A stretch of 64,000 bases of DNA from Nitrospira sp. GTDB lineage: Bacteria; Nitrospirota; Nitrospiria; Nitrospirales; Nitrospiraceae. Of the stretch, positions 44,061 to 55,204 are shown piece after piece. The notes under the pieces were generated by a model that was not told where the DNA came from, did no database searches, and was given only the letters and a program-made list of their open reading frames with translations. Each line of letters opens with the position of its first letter. The stretch's first letter is position 1. The translations under genes and the position numbers were made by a program. The stretch spans positions 1 through 64,000 of the forward strand of contig JAICWG010000002.1 in assembly GCA_025934915.1 (NCBI GenBank). The letters run 5' to 3'.

Positions 44061-44061
44061 C

Positions 44062-44391
44062 TCATCCCCACAGACGGGACATTGCGTCGGCATCGAGCGT
44101 CTGGAAGCGCCGATAGAGCAGTAGCACCAGCGCCAGACCGACGGACACCTCCGCCGCCGCCAACGTCAGAATAAAGAGAAACATGACCTGCCCGTCCGCC
44201 TGTCCCCAGTTGGCCCCCGCCACGATGAAGGCCAGCCCGGCGGCGTTCAGCATGATTTCAACCGACATCAACATGAAGATGAGGTTCCGTCGAACCAGGA
44301 GTCCGATCAGTCCGAACGTGAACAACACCCCGGCCAGCAACATGCCATGAGCCAGTGGAATCGACAGAGACACAGCGCTCACATCAGGCAT
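44062..44391 (-). CDS. nuoK: NADH-quinone oxidoreductase subunit K
   Basis: The 109-residue subunit has three transmembrane helices, with conserved Glu in [16 protein letters not shown] and in [18 protein letters not shown]. It overlaps nuoJ by eight bases and stays upstream of nuoL in the operon order. Confidence 0.96.
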   Translation of the reverse strand: MPDVSAVSLSIPLAHGMLLAGVLFTFGLIGLLVRRNLIFMLMSVEIMLNAAGLAFIVAGANWGQADGQVMFLFILTLAAAEVSVGLALVLLLYRRFQTLDADAMSRLWG

Positions 44392-44890
44392 CCTCGTTCC
44401 TCAGATCTCGTCCCAAATGATAGGCGCCGACAAGCCCAGGCAGCAGGAGCATGGAGGCCAGTTCGACCCCGATCAGGTAGGGGCCAAGCAGCACGACACT
44501 CACCTGTTTGGGAGCCTGACCCATGATGCCGCCGGCCTGACTCAGGACTCCGAAGCCGAACAGATAGAGCAATTCCACGAGGAGAGTCGCCGACAAAATC
44601 GACGGCCCGACCCATATCCTCGGCATGAGCCAGGCCGATTCCTGCTCGATCGCCTGACGTCCGAGATTCAGCATCATGACCACGAAGACGAACAGGACCA
44701 TGATGGCGCCGGCGTAAATAATGATCTCCAACATGGCGATGAACGGCGCGCCGAGCAGGAAAAAGACCACTGCGACGCCCAGGAAGGAAACGATCAAGTA
44801 CAGCAGCGCATGCACCGCGTTCAAACTGGTGATGACCAAACCGGTCGAAACAACCGCCACCAGCGATGCCAGGTAGAATGCTCCCGTCAT
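44384..44890 (-). CDS. nuoJ: NADH-quinone oxidoreductase subunit J
   Basis: The 168-residue subunit has five transmembrane helices, including the pi-bulge-type [18 protein letters not shown] segment central to coupling quinone chemistry to proton transfer. It overlaps nuoI by four bases. Confidence 0.95.
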   Translation of the reverse strand: MTGAFYLASLVAVVSTGLVITSLNAVHALLYLIVSFLGVAVVFFLLGAPFIAMLEIIIYAGAIMVLFVFVVMMLNLGRQAIEQESAWLMPRIWVGPSILSATLLVELLYLFGFGVLSQAGGIMGQAPKQVSVVLLGPYLIGVELASMLLLPGLVGAYHLGRDLRNEDA

Positions 44891-45402
44891 GGCATCAGGC
44901 TCCGTAGATCAATGGGCGAGGCCTCGTGTTCGGCCTCGCCTTTGTCCTTCCCGCCGATCTGAACCCCGGACACCCGGTAGAAGTTATAGCCCGGATATTT
45001 GCCGGTTCCGCTGATCAAGAGATCCTCCTTCTCGTACACGAGGTTCCGCCGGTCGTACTCGCTCATTTCGAAGTCGGTGGTGAGCTGGATTGCATAGGTC
45101 GGACAGGCTTCCTCGCAGTACCCGCAGAAAATGCACCGGGAAAAGTTGATGCGGAACCATGCCGGATAGCGGCGTCCGTGCTCGTCTTCCGTCGCCTGGA
45201 GCGCGATGCAGTCCACCGGGCAGGCGACCGAGCAGAGATAACAACCGACGCAGCGCTCCTCCCCGTCCGGATCGCGTGACAAAATAATCCGTCCTCGCCA
45301 TCGCGGCGGCAGGTACGGCTTCACGTCCGGATACTGAATGGTCACAGGACGCGTGAACGCGTGAAGAAAGACCAGCCAGATTCCTTTCAACAGTTTCAGC
45401 AT
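44887..45402 (-). CDS. nuoI: NADH-quinone oxidoreductase subunit I
   Basis: The 171-residue peripheral-arm subunit carries two [4Fe-4S] ferredoxin motifs, [15 protein letters not shown] and [15 protein letters not shown] (N6a/N6b). The start is taken at [13 protein letters not shown] at 45414, overlapping the nuoH stop as GTGA, is a credible alternative. The long open frame to 45993 is a shadow of nuoH. Confidence 0.95.
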   Translation of the reverse strand: MLKLLKGIWLVFLHAFTRPVTIQYPDVKPYLPPRWRGRIILSRDPDGEERCVGCYLCSVACPVDCIALQATEDEHGRRYPAWFRINFSRCIFCGYCEEACPTYAIQLTTDFEMSEYDRRNLVYEKEDLLISGTGKYPGYNFYRVSGVQIGGKDKGEAEHEASPIDLRSLMP

Positions 45403-45410
45403 GTCGGTAC

Positions 45411-46373
45411 TCACTTCGGTGGATGACCGATCAACACCAGCGCCCCAGTGACCGCGAGATTCACCAATGCCAACGGCAGCATGACCTTCCACCCGAACGT
45501 CATAAGCTGATCGAACCGCAGGCGCGGGAGCGCCGCCCGCAGCAGGATGAACAGGCAAATGAAGAGGAAAGTCTTGATCCAGAACCAGACCGCCGGCGGC
45601 AGCCAGGGGCCTTGCCAGCCGCCGAAGAAGAGCACCGTGATCATGGCTGAAATCAGAATGATGCCGAGATACTCTCCGACAAAGAACATGCCGAACTTCA
45701 TGCCGGAATATTCCGTGTGAAATCCGGCCACCAGCTCGGCTTCTGCCTCTGGAATGTCGAAGGGAATCCGTTTGGTTTCGGCCAGACCGGCGATCAAGAA
45801 AATGATGAACCCCAGAATCTGGGGAATACAGAACCAGAGGTCTCGCTGGGCTTCGACGATGTCTCCGAGGTTGAAGGACCCAGTCAGCATCACCACTCCC
45901 ATGAGCGACAGGCCCATGAACACCTCGTAGCTCAGCATTTGCGCCGAGGCACGGAGCCCACCCAGCAGCGAATACTTGTTGTTGGAAGCCCACCCGGCGA
46001 GCACGACGCTGTAGGCCGACAGCGACGACATGGCCAGAAAAAACAGGAGCCCGACGTTCAGATCGGCTACGACGATCGACGGCGTGAACGGCACGACCGC
46101 GAACGACATGAGCACGGTGACGATGATCACGGCGGGGGCGATCACGAATACCGCTTTGTCGGCAAACGGCGGCACCCAGTCTTCTTTCATGAAGATCTTG
46201 ATCATGTCGGCTACGACCTGTAACAAGCCGAACGGCCCGACTCGGTTCGGGCCATAACGCTCTTGCCAGAAGCCCAAGAGCCGCCGTTCCAGCCAGATCA
46301 ACAGAGCGCTGAGAGTCACCACCATAGTCAGGACACCGGCGATGATCGGTAGCCGGGATGCGACTTCATTCAT
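45411..46373 (-). CDS. nuoH: NADH-quinone oxidoreductase subunit H
   Basis: The 320-residue membrane subunit forms the quinone tunnel. Visible segments are [46 protein letters not shown] (loop to NuoB/D), [20 protein letters not shown] (the acidic E-channel loop) and [19 protein letters not shown]. The start MNEVASRL overlaps the nuoG stop as ATGA. Confidence 0.96.
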   Translation of the reverse strand: MNEVASRLPIIAGVLTMVVTLSALLIWLERRLLGFWQERYGPNRVGPFGLLQVVADMIKIFMKEDWVPPFADKAVFVIAPAVIIVTVLMSFAVVPFTPSIVVADLNVGLLFFLAMSSLSAYSVVLAGWASNNKYSLLGGLRASAQMLSYEVFMGLSLMGVVMLTGSFNLGDIVEAQRDLWFCIPQILGFIIFLIAGLAETKRIPFDIPEAEAELVAGFHTEYSGMKFGMFFVGEYLGIILISAMITVLFFGGWQGPWLPPAVWFWIKTFLFICLFILLRAALPRLRFDQLMTFGWKVMLPLALVNLAVTGALVLIGHPPK

Positions 46374-49099
46374 GGTTCTGCGACCCGGATCAGCGGGCTC
46401 CATGCCGGAAGGACGGCGTCGGTAAAGTCGGACACGATCGTCAGCGCCGCCGTTCCGCGCGGAACGGCGGCGTCCAGCTTCACAGGTACGCGGTGGGACC
46501 TGTTGCCGAGCATCAATTCGGTCCGCTCGCCGGCTTTGAATCGAAGCGTGGCTGCATCTTCAGGGTGCAGCATCAGGGTCGGTCCCGGAATCCGTTCGGC
46601 CATGGCGGAGGCGCGTGCGCTCAGCTCATCAGTTCCGAAAATCTGATACCAAGGCAGAATCAGCCAGCCGTGGTCGAGAGCCTGAAACGGCTTTGGCGCG
46701 TCGGTAAAATACGTCACCGTCCTCTTGCCGAACGATTCGATCAGACGAACGCCGGGATTTTCTTGTCGCAAGGGTCCGCCGACTTCACTCTGAAATTTGT
46801 TCAATGCTTGGACAGAATTCCAGCCGGGAGCCCAGTAATGGGTGATGAGAGGGGAGGGTGGTTGGCCCAGATACCCTTCCATTGAGAAGGCCAACGGAGA
46901 ATCTGGGTCCTTGACCGGTTTCGGCTCGTGCATGAGTAAAGGAGCATGCATAGAGGTTCGCCCCGTGAACCGGTGCGTCTGTCGCGGGATCTTTTGACCG
47001 ATCATTCTGAACTTTTCCGGCGGCGCCGCTTCTGCGAGACGCCGAAACACCGGGATCGCTTCTGAAAGAGCTAACACGACGTCATCCAACGTGTTCCATG
47101 CCGTCATGTTCGGTTGCGCAGGATGGCCGGAAGCGACCGCCAGATCCCGTATCCAGCGCCAGCTTTCTTGAATATCAGCCTCGGCGGGAAAAACTTGGTA
47201 AAAACGCTGGGCTCGTCCTTCGTTGTTGACCAGCGTGCCGTCGGATTCGGCAAAGGTGCCGGCTGGGAGCAAGACATCGGCTTTGGCCGTGGTGTCATGT
47301 TCTAAGGTATCGAGGATAATCACCTTCGAAGCGGTCTTGAGAAATGCGTCCCCTGATAGGGCATCGGCCCTGCGATACAGATCATTTTCCAGAATGAGAA
47401 CCGTGTCCGCCGCCCCGTTTTTCACGATACTGAACGCCTCCTCGAGGCTCTTGCCTCCCAACATGGCGAGACCTAGGCTGTTTGACTCCGGAAGGCAATA
47501 GCAGAGTTTCGCGGGCGTGCCGGTTTTGCAGAGCGCCCAGGCCACGTTCGCGGCCGATTGAATCACCGCTTCGCTCTTGCAGGCTGTCCCGGAGATCACT
47601 AGGGGACGCTCCGCCTGGCCCAGAACAGCGGCAATACGCTTCGCCAGGGAGCCTATCGTGGGATTCACAGTCGACGCTGTCGGCGCCGCCTGGTCCAATT
47701 CATGCGCGACCACGAACCCGAGACGGGCCAGATCGTCCGGTGCGGCGTGATAGGTTTCAGTGGCGATGTCCGCAAACCAGCTACTGTACGGAGCGGCGAT
47801 GAATAATGGACCAAACCGCGCGTGAGCCGCTTCCCGCACGGCGGCGTCATGCCAACGTGGGATGCCCAACTTGTCGACGATCTCCATCGGTTGCTGACGG
47901 GCCGACTGCCGCACAGCCAAGGCCAATCTCGGAGCCGTGTTGATCAGGTCTTCGCCCAGGATCAGCACCGCGTCAGCCTGCTCCACATCATGGATCGAGG
48001 CTGAAGGAGCGGGTCCGCGCCTGAGAATATCGAGGATGATGGAATTCAAACCGGCGTCGCGAACGGAGAGTCCGAGAGAGAACCGTTCCGGTCCGACCAG
48101 CTCGCGAAGCGCGAAATTGGATTCCAGCGAGGCGCGGGGTGAGCCAATGCCGATGATGCGGGAAGGCTTGTCGGCCAGCAGAGGTCCAAGCTCACGCAGG
48201 ATCATATCCTTATCTATTGGAATAGTCTGGCCGTCTCGGCTGGGACGGGACTTTGGCCGACGGATTCGCTCCTCGCTATTGACGAAGCCGTATCCAAAGC
48301 GTCCCCGATCACAAAGAAAATACCCATTGACCTCGTTGTGATATCGGTTGAGGATGCGCCGGAGCGTGCCATAGCGTTCTCCGGCAATCGTGTTGCATCC
48401 CAGGCTGCAGTGGGCGCAGACGGACGGGGCGGTCTGCAAGTCCCATTTGCGGGTATAGTGCGGCATCAAGGTCTTGTCGTCGAACACCCCAGTCGGACAG
48501 ACTTCGACCAGGTTGCCGCTGAACTCGTTTTCCAACGTGCCGTCTTCATGCCGGCCGAAGTAGACATGGTTGCGCGAGCCGAACGCGTCGAAATCCCGCC
48601 CACCCGCATAATCCCGGTACAAGCGCACGCAGCGATAACATTGAATGCAGCGATTCATCTCATGGGTGATGAACGGCCCGAGGTCTTGGTTGCGAAAGGT
48701 GCGCTTGTTGAACCGAAAGCGTCGGTACGCATGGCCGGTCATCACCGTCATGTCCTGGAGATGGCATTCCCCGCCCTCGTCGCAGACTGGACAATCGTGA
48801 GGGTGGTTCGCCATCATCCATTCAATGACGCTCGCGCGGAACGTCTTCGCCTCAGGATCCTCGATCGAGATGCGCGTGCCGTCGGCGGCTGGCGTCATGC
48901 AGGCCATGACCAGGTGCCCTTGGCGGTCTTGCTCATTCCTGAACTGCTTGACCGCGCATTGCCGACAGGCCCCGACCGATCCCAACGCCGGATGCCAGCA
49001 GAAGTACGGTAGATTGAAGCCGAGCGAGAGGCAGGCCTGCAGGAGATTCTCGCGCTCGTCTACCTGGTAGGGACGATCATCGACGATGATACCGGCCAT
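46370..49099 (-). CDS. nuoG: NADH-quinone oxidoreductase subunit G
   Basis: The 909-residue subunit begins with a [2Fe-2S] domain ([15 protein letters not shown]), then the [19 protein letters not shown] motif, the CIQCYRCVR [4Fe-4S] site and a CAHCSLGC site of N7 type. A long molybdopterin-oxidoreductase-like domain follows, which does not bind cofactor in complex I. It overlaps nuoF by 40 bases. Confidence 0.95.
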   Translation of the reverse strand: MAGIIVDDRPYQVDERENLLQACLSLGFNLPYFCWHPALGSVGACRQCAVKQFRNEQDRQGHLVMACMTPAADGTRISIEDPEAKTFRASVIEWMMANHPHDCPVCDEGGECHLQDMTVMTGHAYRRFRFNKRTFRNQDLGPFITHEMNRCIQCYRCVRLYRDYAGGRDFDAFGSRNHVYFGRHEDGTLENEFSGNLVEVCPTGVFDDKTLMPHYTRKWDLQTAPSVCAHCSLGCNTIAGERYGTLRRILNRYHNEVNGYFLCDRGRFGYGFVNSEERIRRPKSRPSRDGQTIPIDKDMILRELGPLLADKPSRIIGIGSPRASLESNFALRELVGPERFSLGLSVRDAGLNSIILDILRRGPAPSASIHDVEQADAVLILGEDLINTAPRLALAVRQSARQQPMEIVDKLGIPRWHDAAVREAAHARFGPLFIAAPYSSWFADIATETYHAAPDDLARLGFVVAHELDQAAPTASTVNPTIGSLAKRIAAVLGQAERPLVISGTACKSEAVIQSAANVAWALCKTGTPAKLCYCLPESNSLGLAMLGGKSLEEAFSIVKNGAADTVLILENDLYRRADALSGDAFLKTASKVIILDTLEHDTTAKADVLLPAGTFAESDGTLVNNEGRAQRFYQVFPAEADIQESWRWIRDLAVASGHPAQPNMTAWNTLDDVVLALSEAIPVFRRLAEAAPPEKFRMIGQKIPRQTHRFTGRTSMHAPLLMHEPKPVKDPDSPLAFSMEGYLGQPPSPLITHYWAPGWNSVQALNKFQSEVGGPLRQENPGVRLIESFGKRTVTYFTDAPKPFQALDHGWLILPWYQIFGTDELSARASAMAERIPGPTLMLHPEDAATLRFKAGERTELMLGNRSHRVPVKLDAAVPRGTAALTIVSDFTDAVLPAWSPLIRVAEP

Positions 49100-50403
49100 G
49101 TTCTTGCTCCGTCCGCACCATTGGGCTCATCCCGCCACGGGCAACGTTTCTCATGGATGTGTCGCTCGAAATCGGCCCGACAATATTTCAAAAGACTTTG
49201 TAAGGGGTCCATCGCCCCCGGCGCCAAGGCGCAGAAGGTTCGCCCCGGGGCAAGCAGTTTCGTGTGCATGGTCAGGACATCGATCTCATCCATCCTTCCC
49301 TGTCCGTCTTCCAGGCTCTGGAGAATTCGTTCCGTCCAGGACAGTCCCTCCCAGCAAGGCGTGCACCATCCACAAGATTCCTGCGCAAAGAAGTGCTCCA
49401 AGTTTTGCGCGAACCCGACCGGGCAGGTATGGTCGTCCAACACGATCATCGTGCCGGTTCCCATGCGGCTGCCTCCTTGCGGGATCGATTCGAAGTCCAT
49501 CGGCAGATCAAGATGCTCTTCCACGAGCATCGCGGTCGACGCGCCTCCCGGCAGCAGGCCTCGGAAGGCGAACCCGTCCTTCATGCCACCCGCATGCTCT
49601 TCCAGGAGTTCCCGGATCGAGGTGCCCATCGGAAGCTCCCAGGCTCCGGGCCGTTTTACGTTGCCGCTCACGCCGTAGATTTTGGTTCCCCCATCCTTTC
49701 CTCGGCTCAGACGTCTGTACCACTCGACGCCGTGAGTAATAATATGAGGGATGTTGCAGAGGGTCTCGACGTTCTGGACGATCGTGGGTTTTCCCCAGAG
49801 TCCGACGACTTGCGGAAAGGGCGGTTTGGCTCGTGGGATCGCGCGCTTTCCTTCCAGCGCATTGAGCAAGGCGGTTTCTTCTCCACAGATGTACCGGCCG
49901 GCGCTGGTGTGCAAGTAGATTTCGAAGCTGAAGTCCGAACCGAGCAGATTACGGCCCAAGTACCCCTTGGCTCGCGCTTCCTTGATGGCCTTCCGCAGGC
50001 GGGCGGCGGCAATCCCATATTCCATTCGAAGAAAAATGTAGCCCACGTCCGCCTGGATCGCATAGGCGCTGACGATCATGCTTTCGATCATTTGGTGAGG
50101 ATCGCCTTCCAGCAGAAGACGATCCTTGAATGTGCCTGGTTCCATTTCATCCGCGTTGACCACCAGATATTTGGGGCGCGGCGCATCTGCTCCCATCGGC
50201 ACGAAACTCCACTTCTTGCCGGTCGGAAACCCGGCGCCGCCGCGACCACGAAGGGTTGACTCGGTGACGAGCTTCTGCACTTCCTCTGGTGTCATCGTCC
50301 GCAGCGCCTTGCGCACTGATTCGTAGCCGCCGGCCTTCTCGTATTCAGCGAGCCACAGCGGTTCGGCCCTCGGCTTGATATTGTGTGTCAGCGGCCGTTC
50401 CAT
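49060..50403 (-). CDS. nuoF: NADH-quinone oxidoreductase subunit F
   Basis: The 447-residue NADH-binding subunit carries FMN and the N3 cluster. Its motifs are GRGGAGFPTGKKW (NADH/FMN loop), ADEMEPGTFKDR, YICGEETALLNALEGKR and the CGWCTPCWEG cluster site with the later Cys in the C-terminal region. With NuoE and NuoG it makes the NADH-oxidising module, so this complex is the full NADH type. Confidence 0.96.
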   Translation of the reverse strand: MERPLTHNIKPRAEPLWLAEYEKAGGYESVRKALRTMTPEEVQKLVTESTLRGRGGAGFPTGKKWSFVPMGADAPRPKYLVVNADEMEPGTFKDRLLLEGDPHQMIESMIVSAYAIQADVGYIFLRMEYGIAAARLRKAIKEARAKGYLGRNLLGSDFSFEIYLHTSAGRYICGEETALLNALEGKRAIPRAKPPFPQVVGLWGKPTIVQNVETLCNIPHIITHGVEWYRRLSRGKDGGTKIYGVSGNVKRPGAWELPMGTSIRELLEEHAGGMKDGFAFRGLLPGGASTAMLVEEHLDLPMDFESIPQGGSRMGTGTMIVLDDHTCPVGFAQNLEHFFAQESCGWCTPCWEGLSWTERILQSLEDGQGRMDEIDVLTMHTKLLAPGRTFCALAPGAMDPLQSLLKYCRADFERHIHEKRCPWRDEPNGADGARTWPVSSSMIVPTR

Positions 50404-50415
50404 GGTTTCCTACTC

Positions 50416-50880
50416 TTATGGGTACTGCTCTAAGACCCGATCAACCTTCTCGGTCGTCAGATCTTCGTGCAGGTCATCGTCGACCATCATGGTCGGCGCA
50501 CGGTCGCATGCGCCGAGGCAGACGATCGGGAGCAGCGTGAATCGCCCGTCCGGTGTCGTCTCGCCCATCGAGATCCCTAGCCGGTTCTGAAGACCTTTAC
50601 GCATGATGTCGTACCCGCATACCCAACAACTGATGCTGTCACACAGGAAGATCACGTGCCGTCCGACGGGCTTTCGAAAGATGAGGTTATAGAAAGTCGC
50701 CACGCTGTCCAGCTCCTCGCTCGTCATGCCGAGCAAGGCGGCGACGCTCTTGAGACTCTCATCTGAGACCCAGCCTCGATGCCGCTGGACGACTTTCAAA
50801 GCCTCCACGCACCCGGCCTGCTTATCGGGATAATGTAAGAGCTCTTCCTCGATTTCGGCTCGCTCGACGTCGGACAACAT
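50416..50880 (-). CDS. nuoE: NADH-quinone oxidoreductase subunit E
   Basis: The 154-residue thioredoxin-like subunit holds the N1a [2Fe-2S] cluster with Cys in LCDSISCWVC and VCLGACDRAP. The start is placed at MLSDVERAEIEEELLHYPDK; the in-frame extension upstream to 50940 only translates the ctgag repeat and is not protein. Confidence 0.94.
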   Translation of the reverse strand: MLSDVERAEIEEELLHYPDKQAGCVEALKVVQRHRGWVSDESLKSVAALLGMTSEELDSVATFYNLIFRKPVGRHVIFLCDSISCWVCGYDIMRKGLQNRLGISMGETTPDGRFTLLPIVCLGACDRAPTMMVDDDLHEDLTTEKVDRVLEQYP

Positions 50881-51026
50881 GGTAATTAGTGCTGAGTGCT
50901 GAGTTATGAGTTCTCGATCATGACTTCGGAGTGATGACATGCTTTAGACTCAGAAAACTCAGAACTTCCAACTCAGCACTCAGAACCTCCCTTCACAAGT
51001 TCTCAGTAAACTCAGCGCCCAGCACT
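50881..51026. repeat. CTGAG-type inverted repeat inside the nuo operon
   Basis: The only wide gap in the operon (nuoCD to nuoE) is filled with units such as gtgctgagtgctgag on one side and ctcagaaaactcagaacttccaactcagcactcag on the other. They would pair as a long imperfect hairpin on the message. It is the same type of element as that at 5190-5268, and could lower or protect expression of the nuoE-N part. Confidence 0.6.
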
Positions 51027-52778
51027 TCATCGATCCACATCCGCTAGCACGAAATCCACGCTGCCGAGGATGGCCAGGAGATCCGCCAGCAAAAGCCCGC
51101 GCGAGATCAACGGAACCATCTGCATGTGCGGAAAGGACGGCGTCCTGATGCGCACGCGGTAAGGCCACGGAGTGCCGTCGCTGACCAGGTAATAGCCGTT
51201 ATTCCCCTTGGTGGCCTCAATCCCGACGAAGGCTTCCCCTGCCGGAATGACTGGGCCCCAGCTCACGCTCAGAAAATGCGTGATCAGCGTTTCGATGTCG
51301 TGCATCGTCCGTTCCTTGATCGGCGGCGTGGTCAACGGATGGTCCGCCTTGTATGGACCATCCGGCATATGGTTCAGGCATTGTTCGATGATCCGGAGAC
51401 TCTGTCGCATCTCTTCGACGCGAACGACGGCGCGATCGTAACAGTCACCGTGCTGGGCGATTGGAATGTCGAACTCGAACTGATCGTAGCCGGAATAAGG
51501 CCGTTGTTTCCGAAAGTCCCACTCGAATCCGGTCGCCCGGAGCCCAGGACCGGTTACGCCCCACTCGATGGCCTCTTCGGTTGAGTACCGGCCCACGCCT
51601 TGTGTGCGGGCCTTGAAGATGGCGTTCCGCATCACCATGTCGTCGTATTCGGCCAGCCTCGACGGAAGGTAATCCAGGAACTGCCGAACCAGTTTGTCCC
51701 AGCCTTCCGGGAGATCCTGCGCCACGCCGCCGATGCGGAACCATTCCGGGTGCATCCGCCCGCCGCAGATCGCCTCCACGATATGAAAGATGCGCTCACG
51801 ATCAGTGAACATGTAAAAGACCGGGGAAAGTTGTCCCACATCCTGGGCGAAGGTGCCGTACCAGACGAGATGGCTTGCAAGACGGAAGAATTCCGCCATC
51901 ATGATCCGGATCGTCTGGGCCCGATCGGAAACCCGGATGTCGGCGAGCTTCTCTACGGCAAGGACGTAGGGGAGCTCGTTCATCACCCCTCCGAGGTAAT
52001 CGATCCGGTCGGTATAAGGAATGAACGTGTGCCAGGTCTGGCGCTCGCCCATCTTCTCAGCGCCGCGATGGTGATAGCCGATATCAGGCACCACATCGAC
52101 GATTTCCTCGTCATCCAGTTGGAGAATCAGGCGCAGAATCCCATGGGTGCCGGTGTGCGCCGGTCCTAGATTGAGGAACATGAAATCGGATGTCTCGCGC
52201 GAACGTTTCATTCCCCATTCTTCGGGATGAAACTTGAGGGCCGCCTCTTCCGCTTCCTGCTTGTCCTCCGGCAAGTAAAACCGGCCCATTTCGGTGGCTC
52301 GAGCCGGATGATCTTTCCGCAACGGATGGCCTTGCCAGGTCGTCGGCATCAAGATTCGGCGGAGATGCGGATGGCCGTCGAAGGAGATGCCGAACAAGTC
52401 CCACGCTTCGCGTTCGTACCAGTCGGCTGCCGGCCAAATCTCAGTGATGGTTTGGAGGGAAGGGGTCGTTCCTTCCAGCGGAACCTTGAGGCGGATGTCT
52501 TCATTCCGCTCGAACGAGAGTAGGTGATAGACCACCGTGAACTCGCTCGACGGCTGGTCTTGCCGTACCTGTCTCACACGCTCATCGATTGCGGTGAGGT
52601 CATAGAGCATCTTGTACGGTCTGGTGGTTTCGTTTTTCAGGTACCGGAGCATCTCGCCGACCTGGTCCTTCGATGTCCAGACGGTGGGCATCCCGTCGCG
52701 CGTCGGTTGAACCGAGAACGCGTCCTGCCCGAATCGGCCGCGAAGTTCGTCGACGATCGGGCTCTGGGTCATTTCCAT
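51027..52778 (-). CDS. nuoCD: NADH-quinone oxidoreductase fused subunit C/D
   Basis: The 583-residue fusion has the NuoC 30-kDa domain at 1-180 (for example [24 protein letters not shown]) joined to the NuoD 49-kDa quinone-site domain ([24 protein letters not shown], and the C-terminal [11 protein letters not shown]). It overlaps nuoB by 10 bases. The C-D fusion is known in enterobacteria and others and so is not unusual on its own. Confidence 0.96.
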   Translation of the reverse strand: MEMTQSPIVDELRGRFGQDAFSVQPTRDGMPTVWTSKDQVGEMLRYLKNETTRPYKMLYDLTAIDERVRQVRQDQPSSEFTVVYHLLSFERNEDIRLKVPLEGTTPSLQTITEIWPAADWYEREAWDLFGISFDGHPHLRRILMPTTWQGHPLRKDHPARATEMGRFYLPEDKQEAEEAALKFHPEEWGMKRSRETSDFMFLNLGPAHTGTHGILRLILQLDDEEIVDVVPDIGYHHRGAEKMGERQTWHTFIPYTDRIDYLGGVMNELPYVLAVEKLADIRVSDRAQTIRIMMAEFFRLASHLVWYGTFAQDVGQLSPVFYMFTDRERIFHIVEAICGGRMHPEWFRIGGVAQDLPEGWDKLVRQFLDYLPSRLAEYDDMVMRNAIFKARTQGVGRYSTEEAIEWGVTGPGLRATGFEWDFRKQRPYSGYDQFEFDIPIAQHGDCYDRAVVRVEEMRQSLRIIEQCLNHMPDGPYKADHPLTTPPIKERTMHDIETLITHFLSVSWGPVIPAGEAFVGIEATKGNNGYYLVSDGTPWPYRVRIRTPSFPHMQMVPLISRGLLLADLLAILGSVDFVLADVDR

Positions 52779-53455
52779 TTTTCCTGTTTCAATTCGGTCA
52801 TCGGAAGACGGTCGACGACCGGCAACTCCGTCGCTTGTCCTCTCTCCGCTCGTTTCTGATCGCGCAGGGAAGGCATGATCGGTCTCGATATGTTCTGGTC
52901 ACCCACCACCCAACTCAGCGGACGCTGTTCTCGCTCGATCTGTTCCTGCAGCCGCAACAGACCTTCCATAAACGTATGTGGAGGAGGAGGACAGCCGGGA
53001 AGATAGACGTCAACCGGCAGGAACGAATCAACCCCCTGGACCACCGAATAGATGTCGTACATACCGCCTGAATTGGCACAGGATCCCATAGAGATCACCC
53101 AGCGAGGTTCCATCATCTGCTCGTGCAGCCGCTTGATGATCGGCGCCATCTTTATAAAAACGGTTCCGGCGATGACCATCACATCCGCTTCACGCGGACT
53201 GCCACGGACCACTTCGGCGCCGAACCGCGCGATGTCATACTGGCTCGTGAGACTCGTCGCCATCTCGACAAAGCAACAGGACAAGCCGAAGTTGAACGGC
53301 CAGAGTGAATTTTTACGACCCCAGGCAATCAGGTCTTGCAGACGCGCCATGGCAACGCTACGACGCACTACTTCTGTCAGCGTGCCGTCGCCGTCTCGAC
53401 CCAATCCATTAGCTGACTGGTGATCGTCCGTCGGCTTGCTGAGCCACCACCGCAT
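52769..53455 (-). CDS. nuoB: NADH-quinone oxidoreductase subunit B
   Basis: The product of 228 residues carries the N2 [4Fe-4S] site: GLSCCFVEM (tandem Cys), MGSCANSGG and PGCPPPP. The first ~35 residues are longer than usual and overlap the end of nuoA by 47 bases, so the true start may be a later Met, at [11 protein letters not shown] (53350). Confidence 0.93.
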   Translation of the reverse strand: MRWWLSKPTDDHQSANGLGRDGDGTLTEVVRRSVAMARLQDLIAWGRKNSLWPFNFGLSCCFVEMATSLTSQYDIARFGAEVVRGSPREADVMVIAGTVFIKMAPIIKRLHEQMMEPRWVISMGSCANSGGMYDIYSVVQGVDSFLPVDVYLPGCPPPPHTFMEGLLRLQEQIEREQRPLSWVVGDQNISRPIMPSLRDQKRAERGQATELPVVDRLPMTELKQEKWK

Positions 53456-53852
53456 CGTGATCTTTCCGCCTCCGTACTAGAATCCGCCGAGGAGAAGTTC
53501 CCCAGTCCAGCGCTCCGACCCGCCACACATAGGCCAACGCGATAAATAGAACCGTGATGAAGACGAGCATTTCGCCGAACCCAAGCCAACCGACCTCCGG
53601 CACCGCCACGGCCCAGGCGAACAGATACACCGCTTCCAGATCGAAGATGACGAACAGCATCGCGACTAAGTAAAATTGCACCGGGAGTCGGTTTTGCGCC
53701 GAGCCCGTGACGGCAATCCCAGATTCGTAGGGCTCGCCGGTCGTCCTCTCGCTATGCCGCTCGCCCAAGAGAGCAGAAGCACCGATCATGATCGCCGCAA
53801 CGACCAGGGCCGCGATAAAGTAGGCGACGAGAGGCCACAGTGGTTCGGTCAC
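53409..53852 (-). CDS. nuoA: NADH-quinone oxidoreductase subunit A
   Basis: The 147-residue first subunit has three transmembrane helices, with the [17 protein letters not shown] loop and [22 protein letters not shown]. The polar C-terminal tail is longer than in E. coli NuoA. It starts the minus-strand operon that ends at 39214. Confidence 0.95.
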   Translation of the reverse strand: MTEPLWPLVAYFIAALVVAAIMIGASALLGERHSERTTGEPYESGIAVTGSAQNRLPVQFYLVAMLFVIFDLEAVYLFAWAVAVPEVGWLGFGEMLVFITVLFIALAYVWRVGALDWGTSPRRILVRRRKDHDAVVAQQADGRSPVS

Positions 53853-53995
53853 CGATGACCTCCATGATGAGACATAACGTGGGAAGCGTCGCGTCGTTGG
53901 TTGTGTCGCAGCTTACCCGGGTCATGAGCAACGCACGTCAACGCGGCCATGCTTTCCTCAGACAGCTGTTCCAGTCCATCCACCGCCGCATTCAG

Positions 53996-54253
53996 TCACG
54001 ACACCCCCTTCTTGCGGCGGTGATATCTGCGAAGATGCTCGATGATCTTCTTGTCGTCACCGGCAATGATCACCCCGCATGACGAATCGACGAGGGTTGG
54101 AGTCTCCTTGTGTCCGGATATTCGTTTCAGACGTTCCCGCTTGGATTTGTTTTTCGAGACGTTCCTCAAGACACAGTCGATCCCCCAGTCGGACATCTTG
54201 CGGCGAACCTGAGCGCTGTACTCGCATTCTTCAAACTGATAGAGTTCAAGCAT
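53996..54253 (-). CDS. Monothiol glutaredoxin-like protein
   Basis: The 85-residue thioredoxin-fold protein shows LYQFEECEYSAQVRRKMSDWGI, where the active-site CxxS (C-E-Y-S) is of the monothiol type, then the conserved cis-Pro in KETPTLVD and GDDKKIIEHL. Such domains bind glutathione or Fe-S clusters. It lies just upstream of nuoA on the same strand, which could fit cluster delivery to complex I, but that is only an inference from position. Confidence 0.8.
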   Translation of the reverse strand: MLELYQFEECEYSAQVRRKMSDWGIDCVLRNVSKNKSKRERLKRISGHKETPTLVDSSCGVIIAGDDKKIIEHLRRYHRRKKGVS

Positions 54254-54562
54254 TCATTCACCTTCCAATGATTTCGACCACGATCTCGCACGACATAGAT
54301 ATTTCTTATGATCCCACTTGAGGTGGAAAACGCGGGAGACACACGTCGTCGCAGACATGTTTTCACTTATATAGGCATCATACGACGGCGACCATTCGAC
54401 AGAATGGGATATTGACTGTCGAAGGTTGTGGGTAGGAACATGTCGTCATCATGAGGACAGGCATACCGCGAGAGCATAAACGGAGCTGTAACTGAACAGG
54501 AGCGTGTGACCATCTCTCATAGCTTTCTTCTCGATGTACTGTTCTCACAGGCCTCAGGTTCA
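54254..54562. other. Gap without a supported gene
   Basis: No gene or clear repeat is seen; the 66-residue minus-strand frame at 54378-54578 has no family feature. The stretch is AT-richer than its flanks and should hold the promoter of the glutaredoxin-like gene. Confidence 0.35.
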
Positions 54563-55204
54563 TTACTCGACGACCCACACCGCGCGCCCGGTCGCCTGTT
54601 GCAGCAGCTTCCGCGTGATGCCTCCGAAAAAGAGTTTTTTCAGTCCTGACACGCCGTGCCGGCCGACCACGATGGTTTGATAACGGCCTTTTTGAGCCTC
54701 TTCGAGAATAGCCCCGGCGACATTTTCTTCGTAGCCGAACTTCAAGCGGATCCGAGAGGCGGGAAAACCAGTCTTCTCGAGCGTCTGACGAGCTTTCGAC
54801 AAAATATTGGATTCCAATTTCCGCTCCTTCCGATACCAGGTCTCCCGATCTCTCCTGAGTTGCTTGCCTAACTGTTCCTCACGAACGGGATCTTCAGATC
54901 CTCCATGCTCCCGTAAAACCGGTGGCAGCGGGTTGAGAACGTGAAAGAGCGTGACGCTCACATCGGAAGTGGTCCGTAGAAGCCGCCCCACATATTTCAC
55001 CGCCCAGGTTGAATCCTTGGAGCCATCAACTGCAACCAGAATCCGAATGGAGAAGCTGCTCCGATGGGTTGAAGACCGCCACCGGACCTTGCTGCTCAAC
55101 TTGCTCCGGTCGGCTCGCCTCGGCAATACAGGCTGGGCGGCAGAACGCGAGGTGAGTAACTCCTGCTTCATGACCAACGTCTTCGGAAGTAGGATATTGT
55201 CCAT
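54563..55204 (-). CDS. Universal stress protein family (UspA-like)
   Basis: The 213-residue frame has the Usp fold from about residue 54: IRILVAVDGSKDSTWAVKYV, then the ATP-type loop GRHGVSGLKKLFFGGITRKLL near the C-terminus. The usual G-2x-G-9x-G-(S/T) has Gly at the Ser position. The first 50 residues are basic, low-quality sequence with no fold, so a non-ATG start near ATT/GTT at residue 53 is possible. Usp proteins respond to starvation and stress. Confidence 0.8.
   Translation of the reverse strand: MDNILLPKTLVMKQELLTSRSAAQPVLPRRADRSKLSSKVRWRSSTHRSSFSIRILVAVDGSKDSTWAVKYVGRLLRTTSDVSVTLFHVLNPLPPVLREHGGSEDPVREEQLGKQLRRDRETWYRKERKLESNILSKARQTLEKTGFPASRIRLKFGYEENVAGAILEEAQKGRYQTIVVGRHGVSGLKKLFFGGITRKLLQQATGRAVWVVE

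Noticed and set aside
44887-45993. Long nuoI frame of 368 residues
   Set aside because: The first ~190 residues are a frame shadow of nuoH; NuoI begins at MLKLLKG (45402).
50375-51026. N-terminal extension of nuoE
   Set aside because: Codons between 50881 and 50940 translate the ctgag repeat; the real start is 50880.
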